64,000 nt of DNA from Cucumis sativus (Eukaryota; Streptophyta; Magnoliopsida; Cucurbitales; Cucurbitaceae). This document shows, piece after piece, positions 41,701 through 57,622 of the stretch (position 1 is the first letter of the stretch; the number at the start of each line of letters is the position of its first letter). Below the pieces are notes generated by a model. That model did not search any database. It was given only the letters and a program-made list of their open reading frames with translations, and was not told the DNA's origin. The translations under genes and the position numbers were made by a program. Location of the stretch: assembly GCF_000004075.3 (NCBI RefSeq), contig NC_026660.2, positions 25,609,498 through 25,673,497 of the forward strand, given 5' to 3'.

Positions 41701-43244
41701 TGTGTAAAGGGAGATGTAAATAGAAGCTATAAGAAGACATAGAGGTCAAGAACATACTTGTAAGTCACGATCCACCATGCAAACCCTCACCAAGTTCTCA
41801 GTTCCATCTTCACAGAGAACCATCTCACAGTCGATGGCATAGATCAAATTTGAATTCGGCCCTTTAGACTTTTGGCTGAATTTTGTAACAACCCATTCCT
41901 TCAAAATCAAACCCACAAGTCAACACAAATTCACAGAAAAATAGCCAACCACTTGGTCAAAATATAAAACATCGCATATCAAAATGGAAATTTTTTTGGA
42001 GTCTATTAACAAAACAAGAAAAAAGAAACACGGAAAAATCAAAACAACAGCAGAAGTTGACATCCTCTACCTTATCATATGACGGGAATGAATATTCCAA
42101 TGGGTACTGAGGGTGTTCAAGTGTAAGTCGAACCAGCTTCTGCAATGCCACAAACATTGGTTAAAAATGCCAGAGAATAAAAAAAGGATATTAAAGAATG
42201 GAAAACAGACAGATACAAAGTTGAAATTAACTAGGATAAGGTGATGGTAGTGAGGAAGCAATCGGTTTGCATAATTATTACTGGAATAATCAGATCAAAT
42301 GCAATCAATAAGCTCAACAATCATCCGAGACAAACAGATTATGGTTTCATTTATACATCTGAAAGAGCTCAAGCTCTAAAATCATCAACCACAAATTTTG
42401 TGCATGGTAAAAGTAGCATGGTTAGGAAAAGAAAAATAGCTGATAAGTAAAACATTCAAAGGAAGTCATGCAATGGAGAAACAAGTTAACTAATTTCAGA
42501 AAAAAGATTGCAATGGGCAGATAAAAGTAACAAAGTTAGAAAAAATCGTCACTGCAATATTGACCCTCCACCAAAAAAAAAAATTAATAATCTCACCTGC
42601 TCGGGTGATTCATTTTCTGGAGTTATCTGCGATACTTGCTTCACAAAATTGCGCTTCTCGTTACACTGGAATACTTTATCCAAAAACTGATGAAGAAAAA
42701 ACATTCACGTGATTTATGTCACTCTTAGTTTAGTGAATCACAACGAGAAGATAACACAAATTCCCAATGGCCTTTGTGGTAGACAGAGAGACAATGACTC
42801 ATTACCATCAAATCCTCCTCTTTATCAAATGTCTTGAGAAAAGCAATCAACAAATCATTGGGCCTCTTAGATGGGTCGCTCATGCTAGCCCCGAACTTAG
42901 GGTCACGACTATTAAGAAACTCCTTCCAGTCTCCTTCACTACCTGTCATTCCTCGCTTTTGGGTCAACCGCACCATCTCAACAAGCACCTACAAAGAAAG
43001 ACGATGGGGCAAAAAGCTTTACATACAAATTTAAACCGCTTCCACTAATATTTCTTAGATTGTTTTGTTCAACCAACAGAAGCACCAAGACCGTCTAACA
43101 TTTTGACGGATTCCGTGTCTAAAAGCAACAAAATACTAAGCATACACTTGGCGAACCAATCGAGTAACGACATAAATACGATAAAGATAGTTTCAAAAAC
43201 AGGGAGAGTACCTTCTTCTCTGCTGTAGCGATCTTGTCCTCCAT
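38787..43244 (-). CDS. SDN3: SDN3-like small RNA degrading nuclease (DEDDh 3'-5' exonuclease)
   Basis: Twelve coding exons on the minus strand: 43244-43212, 42988-42806, 42686-42597, 42139-42071, 41898-41758, 41600-41484, 41402-41330, 40629-40529, 40380-40246, 40156-40049, 39555-39448 and 39200-38787. They give 523 residues. The start MEDKIATAEKKVLVEMV matches the SDN family. The exonuclease core has D148 and E150 (AIDCEMV), D233 (GHSLNNDL), H283 and D288 (HNCLDD). An RRM-like segment follows (KLLLHRIPINVPSEAL to about 410), then a coiled-coil tail with two 23-residue Cys-Cys-X-His repeats and a Lys-rich end. SDN enzymes trim single-stranded small RNAs, including methylated miRNAs. The 700-base intron 7 and other introns show only AT-rich sequence. 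Confidence 0.94.
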
Positions 43245-44087
43245 TGGAAAGACCGCCGGAATTCTAAGTAGGAGTGGAACTGAGAAAAGATTAGAGAAGC
43301 GAGGATTGGAAAAGTGGCTGCTTTCCCGCTGCGGAGTTTGTGTATGACTGCGAGAAAATCTGTTGAGAACGAAGAAGTAACCGGAATTAGGGTCGGGTTT
43401 TCGGGTTGAGTAAACGTAAACCTAAATATGATTATTTTTCTATAAAAAGAAAAAAAAATTAAGTTATTTTATATAAAAATTGCATTAGATAAAAAACAAA
43501 TAGGTAGTAACTTCTTCTTCATAATCCAAATTTGATAAATATAATATCCGATAATAATATACTTTTAAATTTGCTATTTTTACCGCTTAAAAAATGTTAG
43601 ATGATATAAATTTTATTATTATAAATTTAATAATTTTTTTTGAAATTATTATAAATTCTGTGTTTAGTTTTCATTTAATATTTCTTAACTTCTCAAAATT
43701 TTAAATGGAACCCTCTGATTTTAGGAGATTTCGATTCAGTTTATAATTTCTTGTTTTCATTTTAATTTATCCTATACAATTTTACAAGTTTATTATAAAA
43801 AATGAATCTTGTTTTAAGTTGAACAAAATATTTAAAATTTTATGTTTTTAAATATGAAAGCTAATTGTAAATTAATTACTTTGTCTATAGATTCAAAACA
43901 TATGAACTCCCATTTTGAATGATTATAGCAGGTTTATGAACCATTCTTGTTAAAATAAAATAAATAATGATTATGGCTAAATCTCTAAAATAGATATTGT
44001 GATACTCTAAGTTTAATAAGTAATTGAATAAATGATTTAATCGTAGTTCAATTACTTAAGTCAAATAATCGAATATTTATTCTCACG

Positions 44088-44135
44088 ATATTATTTAATA
44101 TAGAACACAAAATATTATTTAATATAGAACACAAA
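44088..44135. repeat. 24-bp tandem duplication
   Basis: Two perfect adjacent copies of a 24-base unit starting ATATTATTTAATATAG, in AT-rich DNA. Probably slippage. Confidence 0.85.
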
Positions 44136-47100
44136 AATGATACCAACTAGTTTTATTTATTAATTTGTGAGTTGTTCTAGATTGGTTTGAGTTGATTTCA
44201 ATACAACTTTTTATTTGTTATTTTAATCAAAGCTATAAGATTGTTTTATTTTATTTTTCTAAAAGGAAAAAAAAAATCCAACCCTATAATTGATAAGGCC
44301 ATCTATACTTGGCCCATTTTGCACAAACAAAACGCGTGGACGTCCATTGATTGACCCAATTTCGAAGTTTTGAGGTTTCGAAATCGGCCCACAATTTCCC
44401 ATAAACAAAAGACTTATGTGCATTGGGTTAAAGTACATTTGTCTCCATATTTCGAGTTTGGTTCCCCTTTTAATTTTTATATTTTTTTAAATATCTAATT
44501 CATAACTTTTTTTTTCATACTACAAATATAATAAATAGGACAAGTAATTAGATACATAAAAAAAACTATTAGATGACTCTTCGCTTTTAAATTTTAAATT
44601 TGTTATTTTTATTATTTAGGAAATGTAATACATGAATTCTATTATTATAAGTTTTTTTACTATTTAGTTAAGTACCTCTATATTAACTTTTATAAGTAAA
44701 AAATTGACTAAATAATAACAAAAACTTTGCAAAATAATATATAAAATGCATAAATATTTAAATATTAGATAAAAAATATCAATAATCGAAACAACATCGG
44801 TGTTTTGAGTGGTGTATAGTTTATTATAAATTTGATGAGTATAATTTGGAAGATGGTAGAATTTAGAGTGGGTAGTTTTAGAAACTAACATTTAATTATT
44901 ATAAATGGATATAACCTCGTAAACAATATATATGGATGGTATAAATGATATAACGTTAGTTTTTGAAACCATAAGAAGAAGATGAAAAATATATAGAATT
45001 GATTAAAAAGAAAAGAAAAAAGAAAAAGGTGATACATATAAGGTAAACATTGGGGGAGGAGAATGGTTAATTCGGGCACTTGGTCGCTTTTGGTATGAGG
45101 TGACAGCAAAGAGTATTTAATGGGGAGGGTAAGAAAATTAATTTCATATATTTTTTTGGGGAAGGTACAGAGAGGTAGGGTGTATAGTAGGGGAGAGGAT
45201 TAGAGGTTGAGGGGGAGAGGTAGAGACAGACATCAGAGAAAGCCGTACGCCGTCTGAGTTCAGCCGACAAGACGCCACATTTATTATTCACATTTTTATT
45301 ATTATTATTTTGCTTTCTCTATCGAAGAAGAACCGTATCTCTTCCCTTAACTATCATTGTCCCTTATTAGTTTTTCATTATCCCTTTTCTTCTCCTGCTT
45401 TTAATTTAAAATCACTTTCACCTTATTTAATCTTTTTCTTTTTACGTTACTCAAACTACACTACATCTACTACCTTCTACTTTCCAATGACGTTCTTTAT
45501 TATTCTACGTATTTTGGTGGGTTTAAGATTATGATTGTGTAACTTTACATCCTACCTTCGCAAACTACTTCTATTCCCCCCTCAATGCTTCACCAAACAA
45601 ACTATGACTAATCTTCAATCCGTTTTTTGACATCCCTTATGAAATTGTAATGCAATGTCTCACATTTAGATCAACTATTTTTAGTTTAAATTATAATATT
45701 AAACACGTTTCATTTTAACAGTTTTCAATTAAATTCTATTTTTCATTATTTTTACTTTTTACCATTATATTTTTATTATGTCGTCAGTGCAATCTCTCCT
45801 CGCTTGTATCATTTTGGTAAAATTAACAAATTGGAATACTAAGATATAGTAATTGGCTAGACAAAATGGTTCTATAAAGTTTTTAAATTTTTATTTTTCT
45901 AATGTTGGACCATTTACAGTTTAGTGGTTAAAACACTGTGACTAATTTTGCTTATCACTTTGATAACTAACTTTATTAATCATCCCTAATATCTGATTTG
46001 ATTGTGTTTCACTTTTAGATTATCATATTTGATGAACGTTAGTGCTACAGAACTTAGGTGATACTATTGTGACTCACCTTTAACTTTAATTTTGACCCTA
46101 GCTTATGACGTTACCAACTCATAATGTTTAAAAAAATATAGTTTATTACATAATAATTTAACATTCGTAGAAACACTCTGAGTATATAGCAAATCAAACA
46201 AAATTACTTTTTTAGTTAAACTCGTACTCAGATTTTGAAAGAGGTAAATCAAATAGTAATGGACAAAATTGTGTCTTTTTTCCTTTCTTTTATTTCTCAA
46301 AACAAACATAGAGTAAATAAATCAAAATAGAAATGGATAAAGAAATAGTGGGTTACTTCTTAAACGGTGAGGTCCTCTCTATACACCGGAGCTCCTTCTT
46401 TTATTTCATCAATGTTATTGTTAACTTGTACAGGTCACCCTCTTTGGCTCTACCCATGAATTATCTCTTCTGCATGTCCATGAAGTTTTGAAAAATCCAA
46501 ACATCTCAGGGATAAATAGAGAGGTAGAAATTTATCGAACAAACCGCACTCCTTCGTATACGTCGGGAGTCCATTGATGAGAAGGGGTTGGGGAAAGCTT
46601 GAACCCAATTCCTACGGTGATGAATATAAGCGCAATTGCTTAAAAAATAAGATGGGTGAAACTAAATAAATACTAGCAAGATTGCACGGTTAAAATTGAG
46701 TTGAACTATAGGAAATAAAGAGTCCAAATTAAATTTGTTTTCTTTTGAGTGGATATATATTTCAATCATTTAAGATATGCGTAATTATGAAATAATTTAT
46801 ATAGTTGACAAAGTATTAAATGTAAAATAATATGCACGGGACGAACACAAATTATTATAATTTCTATCAATAAAGTTTTTAGACAATTCTAAAATTGAAA
46901 ATCGTTTGTATCTAAACATACTAGGTGAGGTTCCTTCTTTTATCTATGTGTCTTATGGCTGTGGAGTTCCTTGTTCCACCTACGTGTCTCTCATGGTTGT
47001 GGCCATATAGGATACTCACCCGGACTGGTGGGTCGCAAGCTAAAATCCAACTCTGATTCGCTATCCATCCTTTACAATTACATTCAAACATTTCCCCTAA

Positions 47101-49726
47101 AACCTCCCCCATTTCTTCTTATTTTTCCTTCTATTTCTTACCCATATATTTTCATTGCCCCACACTATCTTTGCCTCTTTTGTTTTCTTGCTCTTCTTTC
47201 TCAATTCCCATCTTCCATCATTCCTGCCAATTAAATACTATTTTATGTTAAATTATTTTCTTTTATTCAAAAAAAAATTATGTTAATTTATAATGGAGTT
47301 TGTTTTATTTCCAAAATTTTCTTCACAATCTTCAAACTTGTGTAACATTCCCTAACATTCAAAGATTATTTGGAGTAACATTTAACGTTCTTTCAAAAAA
47401 CTTATTCTATCATGGTTGGTTTTACATGTTAATCCATTTTCTTTTCATACTATTCACTTAAAAGTTGTAGCATTTTATATAGTTAGAATTTGGAGGTTTA
47501 TTTATTTATTTTTGTAAACTTACGTAGTTTTGCAGTAAAGAGAGAGACGACCTTGTTGTCCAAGGTATTGACACAATCAAAACACCATCATAAACGATGA
47601 AAAAAATAAAACACCTATGATTGATTTTAAGACATTACAGTCTTATTAATTTCTGACACTGTTAGCTTTGTGATAAATCTCCACATTTCTCAAAATAATT
47701 TTTAAGTTCACAACCATGTTCCCTGTCTTGCATGCCTTTTTACGATTTTCATGTTCCTAAAAAATAAAGATGAAATATATGGACACTCCATTTAAATGCT
47801 TGAATATAAATATATATATTTAGAGATTTTTTTTTTTTTTTGGTAAAATGACAACTTGTGAAGTTGTGATTAGGTGCATACAAAATACACTAACACAAGT
47901 ATTTAAATACATATATATATTAATAACAACTTTAATTATATATCATATGTTAACAATGGCGTACAAATATTGAACAACACAAGCTATTTGTAAACCACTT
48001 GCTCTGATACTATATTAAATCATCAATCGTTTTAAAATGTTAAATTAGTAGATGAAGACAAATTTAATTAATATATAATTAGATTCGTGGTTGGATGAAA
48101 GAACTTTTGTTTGAGTATTTAAAAAAATTATTTATTTGTTGATGTATGGTAGGCTACTATGGTTAAGTACGGAATGAATGGAGAAGAACGTTATTTTCTT
48201 ATAAATACATATGCTAAAATTTCCCCCAAAATAATGTTAAAAGCGTAAAAGAGTCGTAATTTTTTATGGCTAAAAAAAAAAAATTTAGCGTTGAATTTAA
48301 AAATGGATGAAAGTAAGGACGAAAAAAGAAGGGGACAGCTGAAAGAAAGATGACGATGACATGTAAAACAATAAAAAAGACAAACATTTAAGGAGAGAGT
48401 GCAATATAGTTTTGGTGTGTATGGTGTTAGTCACATTTAAGTAAAATATGTTTTCCCCTTCCCACGGTTATTCTTTTTTTAGAAGTTGCTACACCAAAAT
48501 GAATTATCAAATTATTTCATTCCATTCACAAAATTTCATCTTACAAAATGAATGATATATATTATCAAATATCATCTTTTTTATTTTTTCCTCCACAAAT
48601 TTCTGCATTTGACATTCCAAATATTGTTTTCCTCCTTTCAGTCGTGGTTACTAAATTTAATTTTCTCACAGACTAACAACAAAACAATAACAAAATCAAT
48701 TAATCTTCCTATTCCACAAAATTTTCCCGTTTTAATTTACTTCTCGTGATGTTTTTCTTTTTCTTTTCCATGTAGAAACCGATGGTTGATTTTTATGGTA
48801 CTTAAAAAAAATCAAAATTAAATGCATATTCTCTTTAATTGAAATAACGTAAGATGTAATTTTAACTCATTGATTTAAGGTGTGTGGTTGGATAGAGAAA
48901 GCTCATCTTCTAAAAATGATTTTTAAGGGGATGATGAGTTTAGATTCATTGACATGTTTTTTTTTTTTCTCTAAAGCTTCATCTATCACAATAATTATCT
49001 ATTAAAAGATTTTTTTTTGTATAGTTTGTTTACTAAAAGAAAAAATCTTTTACAATTTATTATTGTGTTGACCTTGGAGAATGGCCACGACAAAAAATAT
49101 AGACTTTACTTCATTTAATTTTTGTATCTATACGTGTACACTCATTTTCTTTTTGTATGAATTTAATGTTAAAAGTCTATTGGAGTTATTTGAAAACAAA
49201 TTTCAAACATTAAAATTAAAACGAATTTTTTATATGCAGTTAAAATGAACTCACAATTTATGAATTTTCTTTCAAAATATTGAGTTTGATTTTTTTGTTT
49301 AAGTATAAATATAAAAAAAAATCAAATTTATTAGAGAAATATTGTAGTCTTAGACATCCCATTTCAAGACATAACTTTTTAAACAAATAATTCAAATAAT
49401 TACTGAGATCGAGTATATCATTTGTTTAAAATAAATAAATAAATGACCTGCATCCAAGGTACTATTCTTTCTTTCTCAACATACCTACTATAAATTCTAA
49501 ATTTATTAAAATTGGAAGTTGGATACAAACTAGAGAGAAAAAAGTTGAATGTTACGTGTTTCTTTTATTTGAATGTTACGTATTTTACAGACATCTTTTT
49601 TTGAAACAATGTTTTTTATAAAGAAATTGAGATAAAACAATCATTACCTAATACGAGATAAAAATAGAGTTATTTCACTTGTAGTGATTTGCTTCTTTTC
49701 AGTTACAAAATTTTGAAATAGGAAAT

Positions 49727-49786
49727 CTTTGATTGCTTCTTAAAAGCTAGTTCAAACTTTGATTGCTTCTTAAAAGCTAGTTCAAA
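49727..49786. repeat. 30-bp perfect tandem duplication
   Basis: Two identical adjacent copies of a 30-base unit starting CTTTGATTGCTTCTTAAAAG. Perfect identity suggests a recent event. Confidence 0.9.
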
Positions 49787-50621
49787 TGGAAATATGAGTT
49801 TATTATTTGTTTGTTGTTAATGAGTGAATTTCAAACATGTTTCGCTTAATTGTCATTAACTTAAAAACCTTCAATATTTTGAAACATGTGTATCAAGCGT
49901 ACCACTTAAACTAGACTTGTTTTTTTTTTCTCGTATTTGTAAAATTGAAAAACCTTGGAATGAACTTGTAAATTCCTAAATTCAAATTGTCACCCACTAC
50001 AGATTCTCTTTCTCTTTCAAAAACAAGCTAGAGCTTCTTTAGTGCATGACAAGGGGAGAGGTTGTTTTATCCCCCATTCCCTCTTTGTCTCTTTAGTGGG
50101 GATAAGAGTTATGGTTTTGTTGAAAGTGATTGTGCTATTGGTTAGTTGTTGAATGAAAAAAAAGAAACCAAAAGTCTAAGTTTCACTCCTTTTTAATTTT
50201 CACCATTTAACTAAATTCCATGTTTTATTTTATATTTTATAAGTTTTGAAGTTAACTAAATGTACAAGGTCTCTCCAATAAATTTGAAAACTTGTATATT
50301 TTTATAAGAAACTTTCACACTTCAAATACTTTTTAAAAAAACCACAGTTTAAGAGTATAGTTGATAATTTAACTAAGAAATTCATTAGGGTAGGAAGGCA
50401 ATGCATTTGTATTTTATTTTTTTGAAATATAGGAAACAAACGTTTAAGCTATAACAAAAAATTAAAGGAAGAAAGTATATATATTAATGTAATATATATA
50501 TGAATGAAAAAATGTGAAAAAGAAAAAGAAAAAAAGAGTGAAAAAGGGAAATAAAGAAAATTGGAGGCATCCCTTGGGTTCACTCGAGTACTGTGCAGTC
50601 TACCGTTACGTTTCATTATCC

Positions 50622-50629
50622 GCGCCAAA
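50622..50629 (-). promoter_or_regulatory. E2F consensus site upstream of CYCD3
   Basis: The plus strand reads GCGCCAAA within CGCGCCAAAC, so the minus strand is TTTGGCGCG, an exact match to the TTTSSCGC E2F consensus. It lies about 430 bases before the CYCD3 ATG in otherwise AT-rich DNA. E2F control is established for plant S-phase genes and, as I recall, reported for an Arabidopsis CYCD3. Confidence 0.6.
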
Positions 50630-50951
50630 CTCCAAAAAGTATTTTCTTTGTTTTTTTCCTTTTCTTTCGTTTTTTAATATGGATTTCTCTTATTTTATAA
50701 ATTATAAATATTAAAAAAAGTTATCGAGGAAAGAAAGCCAAAATCCCACAAAGAAAATAAATAAATTTTTTTCTAAAAAAAAAAAAAAAAAAAAAAGTGA
50801 AAAGACGACAGGCGTGCAACCTTCTCGGCATAGAACCTCTTTGTTTCTTAGCTTCATTCTGGGAACTGTCCCTATTCCTCTTTCATCTCTCAATCCTTTT
50901 TCCCTGTAACGGACACTCTCTCCTCTTCCTATTCCTCTTCTTCCTCCTCCT

Positions 50952-51017
50952 ATGGATGTGCCTTTGACCACTCCCCTTTTCTCCTTTCTTCTTCTCCACA
51001 TTCCACATTTCAAATGA
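50952..51017 (+). promoter_or_regulatory. uORF (21 codons) in the CYCD3 leader
   Basis: The ATG opens a frame beginning MDVPLTTPLFSFLLL and ends TGA 39 bases before the cyclin ATG. A second upstream ATG at 50957 in another frame stops after three codons. If included in the transcript, these would limit cyclin translation and make it depend on reinitiation. Confidence 0.5.
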
Positions 51018-51056
51018 ACCCACCCCCTTTCCTCTTTTTCTAACCCCACCCACTCC

Positions 51057-52443
51057 ATGGCTCTCCACGATGAACCTCAAGTTCACGACATTCAAACCAC
51101 CCACTCCTTTCTCCTTGATGCTCTTTTCTGCGAAGAACTTTGTTGCCATGAAGATTTGCCTGTTAATGCTTCTGATGACGATACTCAGTACTGGGAAACT
51201 CTCAGAAAAGACCAGCCTTTTCTCGCTTTTAATTTTCTGGAAAACGACCCTCTTTGGGCGGATAACCAACTCCACTCTCTGATTTCAAAAGAAGAGCAAA
51301 CCCAAGTTTCTTATGCTTCTATGACCTCTGACGACTATCTAATTGAAGCCCGGAATGAGGCTTTATCTTGGATTTTTAGAGTCAAACACCACTACGCTTT
51401 CTCTGTTTTAACCTCCCTTCTTGCTGTTAACTACTTCGATAGATTCGTTTCCAATGTGAGGTTTCAGAGGGATAAACCATGGATGAGTCAGCTTGCAGCT
51501 GTTGCTTGCCTCTCGCTGGCTGCCAAAGTGGAGGAGACCCAAGTTCCCCTTCTTCTTGACCTTCAAGTATGTTTGAATTCTTCACCGATAAATACCACCT
51601 TCCAAGTATTTGATAAAATGCTGCACTAAAATTACTTTCTTCCTCCTTTGCTCTTTTAAGTTTAGACCCATGTTAAAACTCGGCATCGTTGTACTTGTAT
51701 TATGTTTTAGGTGGTGGAATCCAAGTTTGTATTTGAAGCCAAGACCATCCAAAGAATGGAGCTACTGGTGTTGTCTGCCCTTCAATGGAAGATGCATCCA
51801 GTAACCCCCATTTCCTTCTTTCATCACATTATCAGGAGGTTACCTTTGAAGAATGACATGCTTTGGGAACTTCTTGGGAGGTTTCAGAACCATCTCCTTT
51901 CTATCATAGCTGGTAAATGGCTTAAGATTTCTTATTTCTGTGCTTATTTATGTTAGCACGTAAATGTTCCATGATCAAACAATTGGGTTCTTAATATCAT
52001 TAGTTTTTTCGATGCCAGATCATAGATTCTTGTGCTACCTGCCTTCTATCTTGGCCTCTGCAACAATATTGTATACCATCAGTGAGATTGCGCCATATAA
52101 TTTCTTGGAGTACCAGAATGAGTTCCTCAGTGTACTTAAAATTAATAAGGTATTGATAAATGTCTGAACATTTCTATTCTCTGATAATTTATATTGTTTT
52201 TAGATCTTAGTCTTTTGCCTGATCCTTGCCAGCTGAAACTTCTTTATATGTTTACAGAATCGTCTAGATGAATGCTACAAATTCATCCTTGATTCTCTGG
52301 GCAGTCATGACAGTTTGCAAAATCTAAGTGACCAAAGCCAGCAATTGTGTGAACTGGGCAGCCCATGCGATGTATTGGATGGATACTTCATATCCGACTC
52401 CTCGAACGATTCATGGCCAATGGTACCATCTATCTCACCCTAG
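51057..52443 (+). CDS. CYCD3: D3-type cyclin
   Basis: Four exons, 51057-51566, 51711-51912, 52019-52149 and 52258-52443, encode 342 residues. The retinoblastoma-binding LxCxE motif is LFCEE at 23-27. The cyclin box follows: ARNEALSWIFRVKHHYAFSV, LLAVNYFDRFVS, PWMSQLAAVACLSLAAKVEE, then VFEAKTIQRMELLVLSALQW. The C-terminal cyclin fold includes HRFLCYLPSILASATILYTI. D3 cyclins partner CDKA to phosphorylate RBR and drive G1/S, with roles in cytokinin-responsive division. The tail stops at SWPMVPSISP, shorter than the roughly 360-376 residues usual for Arabidopsis CYCD3, lacking the final Ser/Pro/Arg-rich segment. Convergent with the ARF gene. Confidence 0.95.
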
Positions 52444-54185
52444 CCTGAAACTCCTCGTTGAGAGATCGATTCATCTGCCTACACAGTTATGCTGGTTTAG
52501 CCAAATTGCTGTTGATGTTCCCGCTTTCTATCAGCTTTCTGCTGAAGAAATTGTTCCAGAACTCTCTTCACATACAGTCACTGTATCGTCACATGATTCT
52601 TGTAATACGATATCCAATGTGGTTTGTGGCCACAGCCCTTGGGAAGAAAACTAACGAGACTGAGATCAATGATGTGAAGAAGCTTATTAATTCTTTCGCT
52701 GGTGGGGGGGTCGGGGGGGGAGAAAGGAGTGAGTGGGGTTGAGAATGGAAGAGTTTGGTTGGCTTTCTATGTTGAGTTATGAACAGTCTTTTCCTGTACT
52801 TTATCTGGGATGATAGATGTAGGACTTCAATTTGATGTGATTGTAAATTCAAATCCAGTTCTCTCTTCTCCTTCCTAAATTTGGATTTTTGCTACTTGTA
52901 ATCTTTTGTTCAATCCAAATGCTTCTGTATTTTATTTTAGTTTCATACTAGAAGTACAATTCAGACTCTAAAGTTAATTATATTGTTATATAATCAGTAT
53001 AAATTTAACTAAAACATTACGCTATATCCCAATTCTTGCCTATATGAACATATTCTAAAGTGTTACTACTAAGTACAAACATTAAACAAGGAAGTTCATA
53101 ACGAAAATTATTGTCCTCACCTATTTGAACTCACATATATTTTTTCAATTGCAGCCTAAGTGTAAAAGGAACAACTGTTGACTATTGTAGGACTGGCTAG
53201 AAAGGATGTTTGGTTCTCCAACAAACAGTTGGATGACAGTGAAGCTTCAGGGAGTCAAAATCATGCTGTAAAAACTGACGGCTGAAACTTGACTGCACAG
53301 TTGGAATTCTTCAAAGCAGTAAATCCAAAGGTTGGTTTGCACGTTTTGTATTCATAGCATAGTAAAATGGGAATCAAAACCAATAGAAAATTGGAACAGG
53401 AATTTTGTTAAACAAATAGCAAAGACCTTGGTCATTTTCGTTTTGTCATCTGCATATGCCTTTAAAGAGTACCTAGCTGCTGCTAGCAAATGACCAAAGT
53501 TCCATGATTGAAGAAAACCTTGAATTTTTATGGGGCCTTTTTTAGTACAAGGCAAATTCATTTTTTTCTCTTTGTTGAGTTGAGCAACTTGACAAAATGA
53601 CAACTGATCTTACAATATTTCAATGTTTCTATTTTGGGTCTAAATTATTCACTTTTTTTATAGTAATTGGCTTGCTCTGGACCCCATTCTTTTTGGCATA
53701 GTTATACTGATTGAGTTTCCCATGATGGCTCATAAGATTAATGACAATATTCCTCCAAGAATACATGGGGCACCAACCTCGGTGATGAGAAACAACAACA
53801 CACCTTACAGTGTAAGAGTACTCCTTAAAAAAAAAAAAACGGAAAGAGTACAAAAGGGTGGACAAGGAATCCCCCTGAGACTATGAACCTCACAGAAAAC
53901 TCTCTGATCAAGATCAATCGTAATGGATCCTAACGTTACAACAAGATCCACGGGATATACGAACTAGATTTGTAAAATTTTCTTTATTATTATTCACATG
54001 GTATACGGGCCTAACCCCACTGCTTTTGCACATATTTTTCTTGGATCTCAAACCAAAACTTTACACAAAAACATGAGTTCAAACACTGCATATCAGAGTG
54101 CACAGAAATAAGTTACATATTTAGGTATTCCTTCTAGGTTCGCGTAAAGAACTTTCCCCAGAGATGTTAATCAAAACAAGTGAGA
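52444..54185. other. Convergent gap between CYCD3 and ARF genes
   Basis: CYCD3 3' UTR to about 52900, including a G-rich tract at 52701-52738. AT-rich DNA without a supported gene follows; the ARF 3' UTR lies at the right end. Confidence 0.65.
52701..52738 (+). other. G-rich tract, possible G-quadruplex
   Basis: Runs of seven and eight G separated by TC, then a GGGG run, about 260 bases after the cyclin stop. Four tracts of three or more G are available within 40 bases on the strand that would be transcribed as CYCD3 3' UTR. Confidence 0.6.

Positions 54186-57622
<3,437 letters not shown>

Larger units (their letters stand above)
43245..51056. other. Gene-poor AT-rich gap between SDN and CYCD3 genes
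   Basis: 7.8 kb without a supported gene; the SDN and CYCD3 genes point away from each other. It holds 24-bp (44088-44135) and 30-bp (49727-49786) tandem duplications. Islands of more balanced composition at 45060-45300, 46360-46660 and 46920-47240 have no recognisable family. The CYCD3 promoter and leader occupy roughly 50500-51056. Confidence 0.65.

Noticed and set aside
45067-45291. 74-codon minus-strand frame in a GC-richer island
   Set aside because: No domain, no conserved motif, and no promoter or splice context that would support a gene.
52328-52742. Two overlapping frames of 108 and 94 codons after CYCD3
   Set aside because: They overlap the last cyclin exon or its 3' UTR in other frames and lack their own family signal.
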